From: Asterochloris sp. CNOR1
Lineage: Eukaryota > Chlorophyta > Trebouxiophyceae > Trebouxiales > Trebouxiaceae
Assembly (NCBI GenBank): GCA_963969365.1
Contig: OZ017751.1
Location: 1,612,001 to 1,676,000, forward strand
Length of the DNA stretch: 64,000 nt
Reading direction: 5' to 3'
Part shown: positions 22,819-35,010 of the stretch, one piece after another
Position numbering within the stretch: the stretch's first letter is position 1
How the letters are laid out: each line of letters begins with the position of its first letter
Notes under the pieces: generated by a model
Databases searched by the model: none
Told to the model about the DNA's origin: nothing
Seen by the model: the letters and a program-made list of their open reading frames with translations, nothing else
Position numbers and translations under genes: made by a program

Positions 22819-25800
22819 TCACCTGGGGACCAGCTGATGTTGGTCGCCAGCCTGGGCCTTTTTCAGATTGGGCGCAGATGAGGCTCCACCACCAGCCTGT
22901 GCGGGTGTCTCTTCTGCTGCAGGTGTCACGGTCCCAGAGCTGTCAGGGGTCAGCGGCTGCATCATGCCCTGGGGCACCCAGCTGTTCCCCCTGGCCAGCG
23001 GCGAGCCCAGCCTGGGCTGCCGCCCTGTGAGGTGCAATGCTGCGCTGGGGGCCTGGTGGGCAGAGCTGGCGCCCTCCTCTGCCCCCTGCACCCTGCTGGC
23101 TGCGAGGTGCTGCTGCCTGGCCTCGAGAGGCCCAGCCTCTCTGCTCACTGCAGTGCTGGCATCAGGGGAAAGGCTGTGCAGCTGCTGCAGCTCTGCAACT
23201 CCAGCAGCAGATTCTGCAGCACCATCTTGGTGGTCCAGAAGCAGCTGCTGCTGCTCCGCCTCTGCCCCCAAGTGCAGCCCAGGCGCAGCGCAGTCATGTA
23301 CGTGCCCTGTCGGCACCTGTCCAGCTGAGGCGTCGCCGCCAGAGTCGGTTCCTGATTGCTCAGCAATGGCACTCAAGTGGTCTGCATGACACTGCGCCCT
23401 CAAGATGGCCTGCAGGGAGGGCAGGGCTGATGCTCTGAGGATCTGATGTGCAGGGCTTCCACTGTGTGGTTCATGTCTGGTCACAGCTTGTACATGTGTG
23501 TGTGCTGGGCCCTGCTGAGCTGGGCCCCTGCATGAACATGACAACATGGGCATCAGCTTGCAACAACTGCCTTCTCCCAGTTCTGGCCATGCTTGAGTGA
23601 AGACAAAACCAGCAGCACGTCACTCACATGGTCCAGCTCCCTGCTGGCCTCCCGCATCTTGAAGGCATCGTATGCAGCCTGGGCCCCTGCTGCAGCCAGC
23701 TCCTGCCGTTGCTTCTTCATCAGCATCTTGTTGTCAGTCTGCGGGGAGCAGCACACTGGTAAGGCCGCCCAGCAACTCGCGCTATTCCTAGAAGAGACTG
23801 GCAGGGGCCTGGCCTTGCCTTTTACTGCGAGTGCTCAGCGCAAGGCACCACACAGCACTCACGGCTCTGCGTCAGAGAGCGCCAGTGTCAGCCATCGTCA
23901 CAAAAGCCTGAACACAGCACCAACACGCACCGCACTGGTCAGGAGCTGGGCACGCAGGTCTAACGGCCAGTCCTGGGCATTGGCTGTTCCCAGACGGGGC
24001 AGGTCCAGCAAGAAGGCATCCACGCTCCTGCAGGCCAGCACTGAACAGTCGGTCAAGAGAAGCATCTGCAGAAGCTCACGGCAGTTGCTTGTGAGGATGC
24101 AGCACATGGAGGTGGTGCTGTGTGGCTGCAGCCGCATGCTAGGTATCAGGGTGGGCAGTGGTGCTCAAGGCCTGCACACCGGCTGTATTTCGCACGATAA
24201 GCTCCCACTCGCAAAGGCCAGCAAGGTTGCGGTGGGCCGTGCAGTCAGCAGCTGTACTCTGAGGCACTAAGCTGGCGTGCCAGCACGTCCACAGCAGCAA
24301 GCCGCAAGCTACCAGGCTGATAGTCTCAGCAGGAGGCTCATGCGTCTTTAACACTGCAGACTCAAAAACAAAAGAAAAATTGGACAGTTTGTCCAGCAAT
24401 GAGGCTGCATGTCTAGCTGCATGCAGAGCACACCGGGCAGGCAAACATGAAGCTCAGAATGTGCCATGCGCAGCTACCTGGTCGAAGCTAACAGCTCGTC
24501 AGGGGAGATGGTGGAGCCCCTACGACAGGTCAACCTGCCCTGTGCGCTCTGGGATGGGAGCCTGGACAGCGTGTGCCTGCTGGCATGCGACCACCCCGCC
24601 GCAGCTGACTGCAGCACAGACTCAAAGGGTGGGTCCCTGTCAGTCTCAGGATGGCTGGTCATCTGCACTGCTCACATAAGACGTTGCAGGCGCCCAGCGG
24701 ATGCATCGTGCTGGTCTTGACCAGCCGGCAGCTGGAGCAGCAAAGTTGAAAAGTATCCTTCACAACAGAACAAGAGTAGGAGCTCAACCTCAAAGGCAGA
24801 AGCGCTTTGCAGTACACATCTGCCATTACTTGCCTGCTGCATGTGCTGTCCATCCTTGGCTTCAGCGCGAGCACAAGGCATGGCATGCAACGTTGCAGGA
24901 GCACCTTTTGCAGCGCACACACACCCCACCTGCCCAGAGCGTGTGCTGTTGAGGGACTGGATGATACCGTGGATAGAGCCCCACGTGCCCTGCATCTGCT
25001 GGGAGGCGCTGGCAACTTTGATTGCAGCTGCAGCTGCTGCTGGCTGGTCCTCCTCTTCCTCTTGCAGCTGCAACTGCCTAGCCCAGGACTCCTGGGGCTG
25101 CAGTTGCCCCTGGCAGACAGAGAGTGAGTCGAACGGGCCTGCCGCAGAGTGCCCTTGGGTAGCAGGGGATGGGTCGGCTGAGCCAGCTGCAGACTGCGCA
25201 GTGGGCTTGAATCCTGAGACTCCACGCAGCTCAGAGCGCCCGAGGGACACGCTTGGGCGCAGGCTAGCGTTCCTGGTAGGTCCTTGCTGCGCGCCGCCGT
25301 CCAGGGATAGCTGGCTTTGCGTGAATGGGGCTGGAGCAGGGGCCCCCCCCTCCAGGCCTGCCCCGCTGAGCCCAACGTCGCCCGAGAAGCATTGCAAGCG
25401 GGACGGAGTGGGGACGGCTAGCCCCTGGTGTGGGGGCTGCGCCCTGGCCTCCACTGGGAAGGACTTCAGGCTGTGCTGCACCTGCGGGGCAGCAGGCTGC
25501 CCTGTGCGAGCTCGCAGGGTGGCGTTCAACACGGCCCGCCGCGTCCTAGAGGTCAGGGGATCTGCAGAGAGGGAAATGAACTGCTGGCCCACCGAACCTG
25601 TGCTGAAGGGCCCAGCTGGTCATGCAGTAGACCTGTCAATGCCGATAGGCCAGCTGGCAGGAAAGAACATTGTGCTCACCTGCTGTTCCTGCGGACACAT
25701 GCTGCAGCTCCAGCCCTGAATCGCTGAGCGTACGCTGAGCCACTTCCAGGCGCTTGAGCTGATCAGCGACAGCCAGAGCATGCTTGTTGCGTGTCTGCAG

Positions 25801-26651
25801 CAGCCAGGATCACAGAGGCCCGCAGGAGTGCGCTTCTGGCGCTGCCAGGGTGAGCAAGTGCACTCAGGAGGCAGGCACCAGCAGTGTGTCTGGGGTACCC
25901 CACACCCCAGAACACACATCAACAGCTGGGTTGCACAACATCTAGGCTGGAGTCTGACGTTAGCTGCGTCGTTCAAGCCCACCAGCCACCCCGCCGATCG
26001 CCAAGCATCCAGAAAGCTGGCAGCTCAAGGTGCATCCAAGCCGGTGCGTGAGCGAGCGACATCTCTTCAGCTGGTCAGGTAGACGCGAGGCTGAAATGCA
26101 GAGAACTCATGTGCCAGTGGGACCAAAAGGTTCAAGAAATGAGCTCACCTGGAGAGTGACGTCCATCTTTCCCCGCAGTCCAGTGCGCCACCGGCTTGTG
26201 GCATTAGCAGCCGTGCTACGCCCCCGCATGATGTGCAGAAACATGCGGGCCGCCTTGCTGCTGACGGGCGCCGAAGGCTGCTGCGTCGCGGCGCCATCCT
26301 GCGCCCCCTTGACCTGCACTGCTGCCCCCCCAAACCTGATGCGGGGCCCCTGCCCTGCCTGCTCAGCAGGAGTGGCCACCACAACCTCCTCAAAACTGAT
26401 GCGATGCTGCCCTCCAGTGGACACCTTGCCTGCCCCAGCGGTGGCCGCTGCCTGTGGACTGGCTGGGAGTGGGAGGGAGGGAGCCCGCGGCAGGCTGCTC
26501 TCAAGCTGGTCCCTTAAGGTCAGCGTCTTGGCCAGCCTGTCGGAAGAGGGTGCTGCTGGAGGCCAGCCTGCAGCAGGCGAGGAGGGCTCTCAGAGTTGAT
26601 GGGCTGACTGCTTCCATTGCTGCTGGCGTCAGCATGCTCCCAGTTGTGCAT
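22819..26651 (-). CDS. Ser/Ala/Gln-rich coiled-coil protein, unidentified
   Basis: Minus-strand exons that join in phase: about 26580-26149, 25794-25680 and 24930-25561, where a split GAT codon links the last two. At the 3' end, 23738-23628 joins 23409-22819, which ends in TGA. The first exon reads ...RLAKTLTLRDQLESSLP... and ...KVSTGGQHRISFEEVVVATP...; the next is a heptad-like coil (HALAVADQLKRLEVAQRTL). The 632-bp exon is Gln/Ser/Gly-rich, and the C-terminal exons are Glu/Gln/Ala-rich with a coil (MKKQRQELAAAGAQAAYDAF). Between 24.9 and 23.8 kb further exon-like segments occur near 24650-24479 and 24137-23940, but phases are unresolved. An ATG at 26651-26649 (MHNWEHADASSNGSSQ) is a possible start. 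The composition suggests a structural or cytoskeletal protein; I recognise no family. Confidence 0.55.
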
Positions 26652-26766
26652 CAGCGGTGAGGGGTTACATCCTGGGCATCAACTGACTGCTTTCATTGTG
26701 CTCTGTCCGTGCTGTCCTCTGACAGCGATTCCTGCTGGCCACATGCTGATCTCTGTCTTCAAGCTG

Positions 26767-27342
26767 TCAAGGCCAGCCGCGACAGGATAGGAGGGAGGCA
26801 GCGCAGCTCCAAGTGAAGCACGTCTTTGCCACAATAAGCACCATGCTGCAGCCAATGGGTATGCTTGCTGACATGACATTGTCCTTTTGCTGGGCGACCC
26901 ACAGGCAGCAGGTGGCAGAGCAGGGCACCAGCAGCAGAGATGATGTGCTGATAGCCCGGCAGCGGAATCTGGTGGCAGCATTGATCCCCAAAATACCAGC
27001 CAGCAAGACTGCCATTGCCTCACCAGTAGAGGGGCGCTGGCCATACCAGAAATTTCTTGCTGCAGAGCAAGAACCAGCAGTGCTGCCAGATACAAGGCAA
27101 ACAGAGGCCGTCTGAGAGACAGCAGCCCACCACTGGAGGAGCGCCTGCCCCCTATGGGCATCGTGCTGCGCCGCATCCAGTCCAAAGGCTCCCGCTCTGG
27201 CTGGCTGACGTCCTGGCTGAAAAGTTTCTTTGAAATATCCTCCTCAGTGAGCCAGACTGGGCGTGAGCCATCGTCTGCCCGTTTTATTACATCTGCAGAC
27301 GCATCAGGCCACGGTGGACGTGACCCGGCATCAAGTGCCATG
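26767..27342 (-). CDS. Putative multi-pass membrane protein, unidentified
   Basis: An ATG at 27342-27340 opens a hydrophilic N-terminal region with WLTEEDISKKLFSQDVSQPE and a basic patch (RRSTMPIGGRRSSSGG). It leads into a membrane segment, RRPLFALYLAALLVLA. A GTGAGG donor lies at about 27025. Downstream, several frames are open, including a strongly hydrophobic one (VLLAGILGI, SSLLLVPCSATCCLWV, GCSMVLIVAKTCF) ending in TGA near 26767. The splice path after the first exon is unresolved. The plus strand is also open here, so the 3' half is uncertain. Confidence 0.4.
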
Positions 27343-27629
27343 GCATTTCTGCAGACACAGGAGGGGTCGCACGTCTGGCTGGGCTGCGCGCAGCACCTGC
27401 CTGCTCTGGCAGCCCTGACATCTGCAGCACGATTCTCCAGAACACACATGACACTGCAGCCAAGGTGCTGCAAGGAGCACTCTGCAGGCAGTGCTGTAGC
27501 TGCAATGCCCTGCGGCACAAGCTAGGAGGCCCATGCAGACGCCGCATGCTGCAACTGACATGGGACATGCTGAGCGCCCCAGAGCTGATGTAGGTCTGGC
27601 ATGGTGCCCCAGATCCAACATCACTGCAG

Positions 27630-30600
27630 CCGGTGAGTCCTCCCAGACTCGTGCAGGCGGTCCAGCACGACAAACATGTTGGCAGTGGGCAGAGCTGACG
27701 CCCGCCTGATCAGGTGCCCCGCAACCAACATCAGTCCCAGCACCTGAGCTCCTTTGAAGGGCCCCGTCGACTTTGTTCAGGCTGCCATCCTGCTCGCTGA
27801 CTGCCACCACCCCGCCGCCATACATGGCCTGGAATCGCTGCTGCACGTCAGCCAGTAGCTCCTGCTGGCGCTGCACTGCGCGAGCAATCTTTGTGCCACC
27901 CTGCATGCAGGGCAGCAGCAGCTGTGCAGGCCGCCCATGCAGCTGGCACAGGCCAGGCAGGCAGCCGCAGGATGTCCACAGCTCAAGAATCTGAACTGAG
28001 GCAGCCGTGTGAGGCGCAGCAAACAGCTGTGCAACAGCCTGGTGCTGGCCAGGGAAGGCTGCAGTGTGGACAGGAATGGAATTGGGCTCTGGACGTCTGC
28101 CAGCCCAGCAGCGAACTGCACCTTACTGGGGCTCTGCAGCTCGCCTCTGAGCCCTGCCACCCAGCGCCCTGTCTCCTTTGTGGTGCCAACCTTCCTGCAG
28201 CATCAGTGAATGTTATTTCATGCCCGCAGCGCCCCATACGTTGTGGTAGCAGGTTCTCTGTTCAGTCTGTTACTGAAGGGAGGCTGCCATTGATGGTGGG
28301 GAAGCCTAGAAGTGGAAGGACAAGGAGTAAAGCCATGACCCCAAGGACAATGGCAATGGCTGAGGCACCTGTCAAGGCAGGGCTGCCCTAGAAAAGTGGT
28401 GCAGCCCAGAGAAGCAGTGTGTCCAGCGACATTGCAATTGGCAGGGATTAGGTGACTCTGGCCGAGAGACTGAAGCTTCACAAGGGCGTGGGGCTCACTT
28501 GGCTTTGGGATCCTGGAAAGTGCTGCCAAATGCAACCACCCTGTCAGAGTGTTCCCTGCGCCCTGGGCTCACAGATTGAGCCTGGCGACCTGCAGCATGG
28601 CATGAGTGCGCTGAGGTGGTGGCACTACAAGTGCATGATTGGGACCTGCTCCAGGTGCCACAGAATGGACTGGGCAGGCGGGGTCTACTGCAGGAGGGCT
28701 GCAGGCATGCACTGCTGGCAAGGCAGCAAAGACCTGGCCTAGAGTGTGGCTCGGCAGTGGGGCATCTCACAGGAGGCAACTTGCATGCCTGGATTCCTAG
28801 CGTGAGGCAGCTCTTCTGGCCCAAAGTGGTCTGCCACCACCGTTGCGTCCTTGCTGCACAGGGACTGAGCCGAGCGCGAGCGCTTCTGCAGGTGGCTAGC
28901 TAGGAGTCTCAGGGCAGGAGGAGATGGCACGCATCAGTGGACACAACCCTGAAGCAAAGGTAGAGCATCATCAGGCAGCAGTGCAAGTGCAGAGCCAGCA
29001 GACCAACTCCCTGGTCAATATCAAGCACCTCAATGGCTCAGATGGCTATTTGCAACGCACTGATGCGGCACAAAGGCCCGTGTCGTGATGGCAGGCAAAG
29101 TGCATTTTTGACTGCGGTGCAAGGTGTGCAGTGCTTGCAGTGGTGCTTGGGGCCCACCTTGTCCCCCTCCCGCAGGTGCATACCCCACTGGTCTGGCCGC
29201 TGTGTCCTGACCGCCTGCAGACGAGCTGGCGGACTTGCTGAGCACTGCGCATGACAGCCAGACCGGCAGCTTCCATGTGGCGCCCCATGAACAGTGCATG
29301 CTGCTTGAGACTGCTGCTCTGCTGCTTAGCAGGCAAGCCAGCAGGCTGGTGCTGAGTGCAGTCAAGCAGGGCTGCACCCATCACACAGGGCAAATCCTCC
29401 CTGCGGCGCAGGACAGCACACCTGCAGCATGGCCTGGTGCTCCCGCCGCAGGGCGTTGAAGGCCTCTGCCTGCGCAGCCTGGCGACTGTCCCTAGAGGCT
29501 GCCAGGAGGTGAGCTGGAGTGCGGGCGGGCCCAGGATTGCGGTGGGGCTGCTGCCGCTGGGGTGCCCGGCCCCTGGCCAGGATGCTGTGCAGGCTCCTGC
29601 AGGCAGGCAACCCCTGTGAGAGAAGGTGAGCCGAATGAGGGAGCGCTCCTGACACCCTTTGCAGTACCCTGCCCCCTGACCAGGACGCAGGGCCGCCTGC
29701 CACCAGTGGTAGCGAAGCGTGCAGACCCAGTTGGGGTCTGCAGAAGAGATTGTGCCGCTGCCTGCTGACAAACGCACCTGCAGGCCAGGACGCTGTGCGG
29801 GGTCCTGCAGCCAACCAGCAGGCATGTGCAGACAGAGCTGTCACTGGGAGCATCATGGGAGGCCATGAGGGTAGGGTGGGGAGCCTGCCGCTCAGCAAGA
29901 CTGTGGGGCTTGCATCCCCTGTTCGGGATCGCGAAGTCTGTGACACCCTGGCTGACAGCAGGATGTGTCAAGTGGCAAACGCGCTAGCGGATGCTGTGTC
30001 TGGAATGGAAAGCACAGGGTGCCCTGCTTCAGACGCTCCTGCAGCAGGGACCGGCATCCAGCTCACCTTGCCGGATCTGCTGAGAGTGACTCAAGCGCAG
30101 ATTGTTCTGAAAGAAACCGTTCAGAATTTGTGTGTTGCACATCGTAGTCCTGGCCGGCAACTGTGAAGTTCAATCTGTCATGCGACTCCCAAATTGTCAG
30201 TACCAAGCAGCAATCCATGCCGTGTGAGGCTGACACATAGCCGTCTGACCATGCTGGCAATTGCTGGACTGGCTGACAAGCGATCAACAGTACAGGGACA
30301 AAGTGGTGAGGCTAACACCAAGCAGTGCAACAAACCTGGCCGGGGCTGCTGCGCCTGACACCAAGCAGTGTGACTGACCTGGCTGGGGCTGCTGAGGCTG
30401 ACAGAAAGCGCTGGGCGCCCTGAAGCTCCAGGTCATTGGGGGCAAGTGCCTGCGCCCGCCGCCTGGCATGCTCAGCCTCAGCCACCCCCTGCCTGAGGCT
30501 GATTTTAGGGTGCACAGCCCCGTATGGGGACAGGCTGCGCGTTCTGCGGGGCGAGCCTGCCCGGCTTAGGAATGCCTCCTGGCGTGCCGCTCCCGCCTCC

Positions 30601-33491
30601 ATACCTGCAGAGTGCGGGCTGGCTCGCAGGCAGGTATGCAGGCGGCGCTCTTTCAGATGATGCCAGGCGCAGCTGCCGGTAGGTGTCTGGTCTGGTGCCA
30701 CATGCCAGCACGAAGGCTGCAGCCAAAGTGCCACAGGGTGCTTGGCTGCTGAGCAGGCAGGGATGCCGCAGACATTTGCTGCAAAAGATTGTGGGTGCAA
30801 CCAGAGGTGCGGCAGGGATCAGCATGCAGTGTGGCCAAACATGTGGGTGCAGGGTTCAGCGGCCACCCAGCGACACCTGACTGACCTGTGGCAGATCCCT
30901 GGCGCAGACTGTGAGGCTGCGTCCTGGCCTGCCGCCCCGGGCCCAGGGCTGCCCCCTGCTGCTCCGAGGCCTGCGGCGGGTGCTGACCAGGGGAGTCAGT
31001 GCCCACATCTGGAGTGGCTGCAGAAGCGCTGCTGCCTGCCTGTCCTGTGGCAGCTCTATCAGCTGCGGCCGTCAGAGCTGCATGCAGGGCTTCTGAGTGC
31101 GTGCTTGGCTGCCAGCTGCCAGAGCTGTCAGCAGCGGGGGACTCGAGCCCCGAGGTGTCTCCCAGCAGTCCATAGCGCTCTGTCCTGGCGGCAGCAGGGG
31201 AGTCGCGCCCTGACGTGCCTGACAGCAGTCCAGCGTGCTCTGCCTGTGCAGCTGCGGGGGTAACCCACCCCACGCCACCTGTCAGCGACTCAGAGCGCTC
31301 TGCCTGAGCAGTAGCAGTGGAGTTCAGCTCCGGGGCGCCTCCCTGCAGCCCAGCCTGCTCTGCCTGGGGGCCTGCAAGGCTTTGCCCTGGGTCGTGCACC
31401 TCCGTGAAGCTGGTCAGCGCAGGGGACGTCTGCCCGCTGCGCGGCGCCTCCGTGTCTGCAAGCAGCGCCTGCAGCGCGCCGAGGCCTTGCGTGGTGGGCC
31501 CTGGGGGCGCAGCCAGGCTGCTGCCGCTCCTGTCACCCGCCAAGTGCGACTGCCTGGGCCCCTGGCCACTGCTTCTGCCATCAGCCAGGTGTGAGGCCCC
31601 ATGCTCTGGGTTTCTGCTGCTGCGAGCACCCTGAGGCAACTGCTGGACCCCACCAGCAGCCGGCTGGGACGCTGTGGGGCGGTTGCTGGCCCCCTGCTGC
31701 ATGCGCGCCACGTGTGCACCTGCCTGGCGGCCCCCCTGTGAGCTGTGTCTGCCTGCCTGCCGCCCTGCTGCACGGGCTGCAGGCGCCTGGAGGTCTTCTG
31801 GGGGTGCCACTGGAGCAGCCAAATGGTGCTGCTGCAGGACTGCGGGGTCAAAGCTGCCCCAAGACGCCTCACGATCCAGGCCCAGCTCACTGGGCAGCTG
31901 CACAGCGGATGCCTGCCGGCCAATGTGGCTGAGGCCTGCAGGACCAAGCAGCCAGCATGAGTGTTTGTGCCACAGCAGGGGGACTCACAGAGCTTGCCTG
32001 GCAGGGAGCTTGAGGCCCACTCTGAACTCTGGTAGGTCGTTATCGAGTCCCTCTTGTTGACCAATTCTACTTCAGCTTGGGCACAATCGTGCCAGTCAAC
32101 ATACTGTACAATTATAGCGCTGCAGCCATGTCTGTGATGGTCTGAGCCAGGCCCGGCCGGCAGCATCGCATCACCATCTCAGGAGCCCTGCATGCTGGAC
32201 AGAGACCAGCGCCGACACTCACCAGGGAAAACCAGCTGGGTCATGGTGTTGCCCGCACCACCGCAACAGGGCGCTTGTCTGGGCTGACGGCTGCCCGCAA
32301 CTGTATGTTCAAGGACAGCTGGGCCACTGTGCTCCCTTGCTGCCAGCAGTACTACATGATGATCTGTGGCAGTATAGAGGTGCCCCGCTACTCACCTGAG
32401 AAAAACAGCTGGGCCAACGTGCTGCCCAGCCGAATGGGGCTGCTACTGCCTGGCCCTTCCGCCACAGGCGCCTCGCCGTGGTGGGGCTCCCCTGATGCTC
32501 CTGCCTTTCCTTGCTCCAGTGCCATCTTGCCAACGCCACCCAAGAAGGGCACGTCCAGCACCTGCACCCATAGAAATGCTGTTGTGAGCCTGCGTGCAAT
32601 GACAATGGGCTGCCAAACATGTGCTGCCTCTCATATTGCCCTGCAAAGCTTGCACAGCGTGGCAGATGTCGCTCCCAAAGCGCCACTAAAGGGCGCAAAC
32701 ACACTCATCGTCTGGTGGGCAGACGCCTGCAGTTGTGCTGCATGGCAGATTGAGCTGCAGTCAGGCAGCAGGCTGTGTGGTCCTGGATCCTGACCTGAGG
32801 TGGGGCGCTTGACTGGGGGCCTTCACTGTCAGACTGCCCCGCCTGATCCCCGGCACCCCTGCTCCTGCTGTGTGAGGGTGATCTGCAGCAGCAAAGTGCA
32901 GGTCTGTAGACAGTGTGCACAGAAGGTTAGCCCTGTCCTGTTCAGGCATTGTTGTGCATCCCCACTGTGTGCAAGCACAACCCCACAGGGTGAAGGGCAA
33001 TGCAAAGCACCCCTCTGGGTGCAGTCTGCATGTCACCTGGGGCTGGCCGCCTCCCTGTGTGCCCCAGACTGTCTCGCTGCAGCATTCAAGCCCCCACCCC
33101 TGCCAGACCGGCCTGCAGAGGCAGGCCGGTTGCGCCCAGAGGGACTTGCCGCACTGCCCACTGTCGCACCGAGCATGTGCGCTGGGCTCGCAGCCTGCCT
33201 GCCCAGGCTGCCAGCACTGGCGGAGGGCTGGGATGGTGGTGCCGCTGCAGGCAGCCCCCACTGGTACTGTTGTGGCGCTTCACGCACCGCAGCCATGGGG
33301 TCAGCTGTGCCTGAGCTAACCCCAGGGTTCTCGGCCAACAGCTGTGCCTCAAGCCCACTTCCTGGGCCAGGGCCCAGACGCCCTGGCTCAGGGCGGCTGC
33401 TGCGCTGTCGCGCAATGTCGCTGGGCCTCATGCTGGCATGCATCGGCCAGGGGTGCGGCTGCATGCTGTTTGGAGGGGAGAGCTTGGGGCC
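27630..33491 (-). CDS. Large low-complexity gene or genes with coiled-coil segments, unidentified
   Basis: Exon-like blocks with good acceptors and donors on the minus strand: 33491-33037 (Pro/Ser/Gly/Ala-rich), 32561-32396 (VLDVPFLGGVGKMALEQGK ... LAQLFFSG), about 31899-30882, about 30630-30385 (RTRSLSPYGAVHPKISLRQG), 29596-29422 (RQAAQAEAFNALRREHQAM), about 29360-29225, and 27900 to about 27750 (KIARAVQRQQELLADVQQRF). The last three resemble pieces of one coiled coil. Whether all belong to one transcript is not established. No catalytic domain is seen. Ala/Gln/Ser-rich filler with coil segments suggests a scaffold protein (inference). Confidence 0.4.
30310..30393. repeat. Two-copy tandem repeat spanning an exon end and its donor (43-bp unit)
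   Basis: Copies 30310-30350 and 30353-30393 share most bases. On the minus strand each carries the exon end (GCAGCCCC-GCCAG) followed by GT. The upstream copy reads GTCAGT, the real-looking donor; the other reads GTTTGT. Confidence 0.75.
31106..31370 (-). repeat. Coding tandem repeat, four degenerate 20-21-residue units
   Basis: Within the 1-kb exon on the minus strand, units of the type (A)QAE-x-AGLLSGTSG-x-xSPAAA follow one another: AGPQAEQAGLQGG..., TAQAERSESLTGG..., AQAEHAGLLSGTSG..., ARTERYGLLGDTSG.... The period is 60-63 bp, and the drift points to an old expansion. Confidence 0.75.
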
Positions 33492-33561
33492 CTGCAGGCA
33501 GCGCTGTAGGCTCTGATGAGCGGCAAGAGCATTGCAGCAGCGCAGCAGAGCCAATGCTCAC

Positions 33562-33909
33562 TTAGACAGCTGCGAGGGCCTGCTGCTTCTCGGCCCTGAG
33601 CAGCTGGACCTCTGTCCTGAGGCGCTGCAGCTCAGCCTGCATGTCTTCCACTTGCAAGCCTTGACCTGCAGCAATGCGTTCCTGATAAGTGATGCACTTG
33701 TCTTTGGTCATGCGCAGTACCGAAGATGCAGCAGTCTGGAAGGCCAGAAGACAGGCCAATATCAAATCCACTGCAGGACTACTGCATCCCCTGAAAGAAC
33801 CCATGAGGACAATGAACCCACTTGGCAGCCTCATGGTTGATACAACTCGGTCAAGCTTTTTTGCTGTCCCACTTTTAGCTGCTTGCTGAACTCTGAGGGT
33901 TGCCCGCAT
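33562..33909 (-). CDS. Small coiled-coil protein or first exons of the neighbouring gene
   Basis: A minus-strand frame from ATG 33909-33907 (MRATLRVQQAAKSGTAKK) stays open to TAA at 33564-33562. Its C-terminal half is an ideal coil (QVEDMQAELQRLRTEVQLLRAEKQQAL). An internal intron from GTATCA to TTCCAG (acceptor at about 33739) would keep phase. The TAA is directly followed by GTGAGC, a strong donor motif, so the stop could instead lie in an intron if an earlier GT (before CTAAG) is used; the frame would then continue into the exon at 33491. A separate small gene and a 5' part of the large gene are both possible. Confidence 0.45.
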   Translation of the reverse strand: MRATLRVQQAAKSGTAKKLDRVVSTMRLPSGFIVLMGSFRGCSSPAVDLILACLLAFQTAASSVLRMTKDKCITYQERIAAGQGLQVEDMQAELQRLRTEVQLLRAEKQQALAAV

Positions 33910-34089
33910 GCATCATCCCAAACTATTACTAAAATTAACCTAGATAAGTTGTGTCGTCTTTTTTGTGTGGAGTACATTGACACCTCCTCCGCCCGGACTG
34001 TCAGCAGGGGAATTGTGCTGAGAGGAAGCTGCAGGCTTTGAGCCCGTTGTGGGCCACCATCTGGACCTTGCTGCTTGATCAGCCCCAGC

Positions 34090-35010
34090 ATGGTCAAGCT
34101 TGTGAGGTGGGGCTTCTGAGACAACATGTGGTGGGCAGGCTGGCCCCAAGAGGCTGCATCTCAGTTCGGATCTACCGGTGCAGGTTCCTCATGAAGCTCA
34201 GCAATGAGACTGTGCAGATTGAGCTCAAGAATGGCACAGTCATCTATGGCACGATTTCCGGTGAGACGCATGAAGCAGGACATGCAGGGTTCAGCAAGGA
34301 GACCTCACACAGCACACTGGTCCCATTTTGCTGTGGTGATCATGCTTTCACTGTCCAGGGCCACAGGCCTGCAGAGCTCTGCCTCCTGCCCAGCCTCCTC
34401 TTAAGCTCTGTTGCCACTGCACTGCAGGAGTGGACATCGCCATGAACACCCACCTTAAGATGGTGAAGCTGGTTGCCAAGGGCAAGAACCCCATCAACCT
34501 GGAGCACATGTCCGTGCGCGGGAATAACATCCGGTACTACATTCTGCCTGACAGCCTGAACCTGGACACCCTCCTAGTTGATCTGGACCATCCCAAAACG
34601 AGGCCCAAGCGGCCTGAGCGCCCCGGTGAGCTTCCCTGTCAACGTCCCTGTGCAGAGCATGTTGAACAGGCTGCCAGGTGCCAGACTGCACAGTTGACTG
34701 ATGACTTCACGGTGTCCGGCCACTGCAGCCTCCCAGTGAACTCCCATCTGCATCATGCATGTCAAGCAGCCTGCATAGTGCCCGGATCTGAATGCTGTCT
34801 GCCAGACTTGGTGACACAGGAAGCAGGCGCTCTGAGATTGTTGTTTCCTACCAGGCCTCGCGAAAGTGGTCTGCCTATTTTAGCCTCTCCCTGCCGCTGC
34901 AATGTGCTGTGTGCACAGATAGCTGACCTGAAGTGATCTCTTGCTATGCAGCTGGCGCCGCAAGGGGACGCGGCAGGGGTAGAGGGCGTGGCAGAGGCAG
35001 GGGGCGGTAA
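34090..35010 (+). CDS. SMD1: Small nuclear ribonucleoprotein SmD1
   Basis: Exons 34090-34106, 34184-34260, 34428-34625 and 34952-35010 join in phase to 116 residues. The protein starts [20 protein letters not shown], has the Sm1 motif ([20 protein letters not shown]) and Sm2 motif ([16 protein letters not shown]), and ends in a Gly-Arg repeat tail. That tail is the SmD1 signature and a target of arginine methylation. SmD1 is a core subunit of the heptameric Sm ring on U1, U2, U4 and U5 snRNAs in the nucleus. The length matches the family (about 119 aa). Exon 1 is only 17 bp, fixed by the AG|G Arg codon across the first intron. Confidence 0.97.

Noticed and set aside
23593-25719. Long plus-strand open frames of 225 and 292 codons
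   Set aside because: They lie opposite minus-strand exons that join in phase through a split codon (25680 to 25561) and have coil structure. The plus frames have no domain and simply mirror GC-rich codon use.
30742-33516. Plus-strand open frames opposite the large minus-strand exons
   Set aside because: Low-complexity reverse images of the Ala/Gln-rich exons, lacking start context and splice chain.
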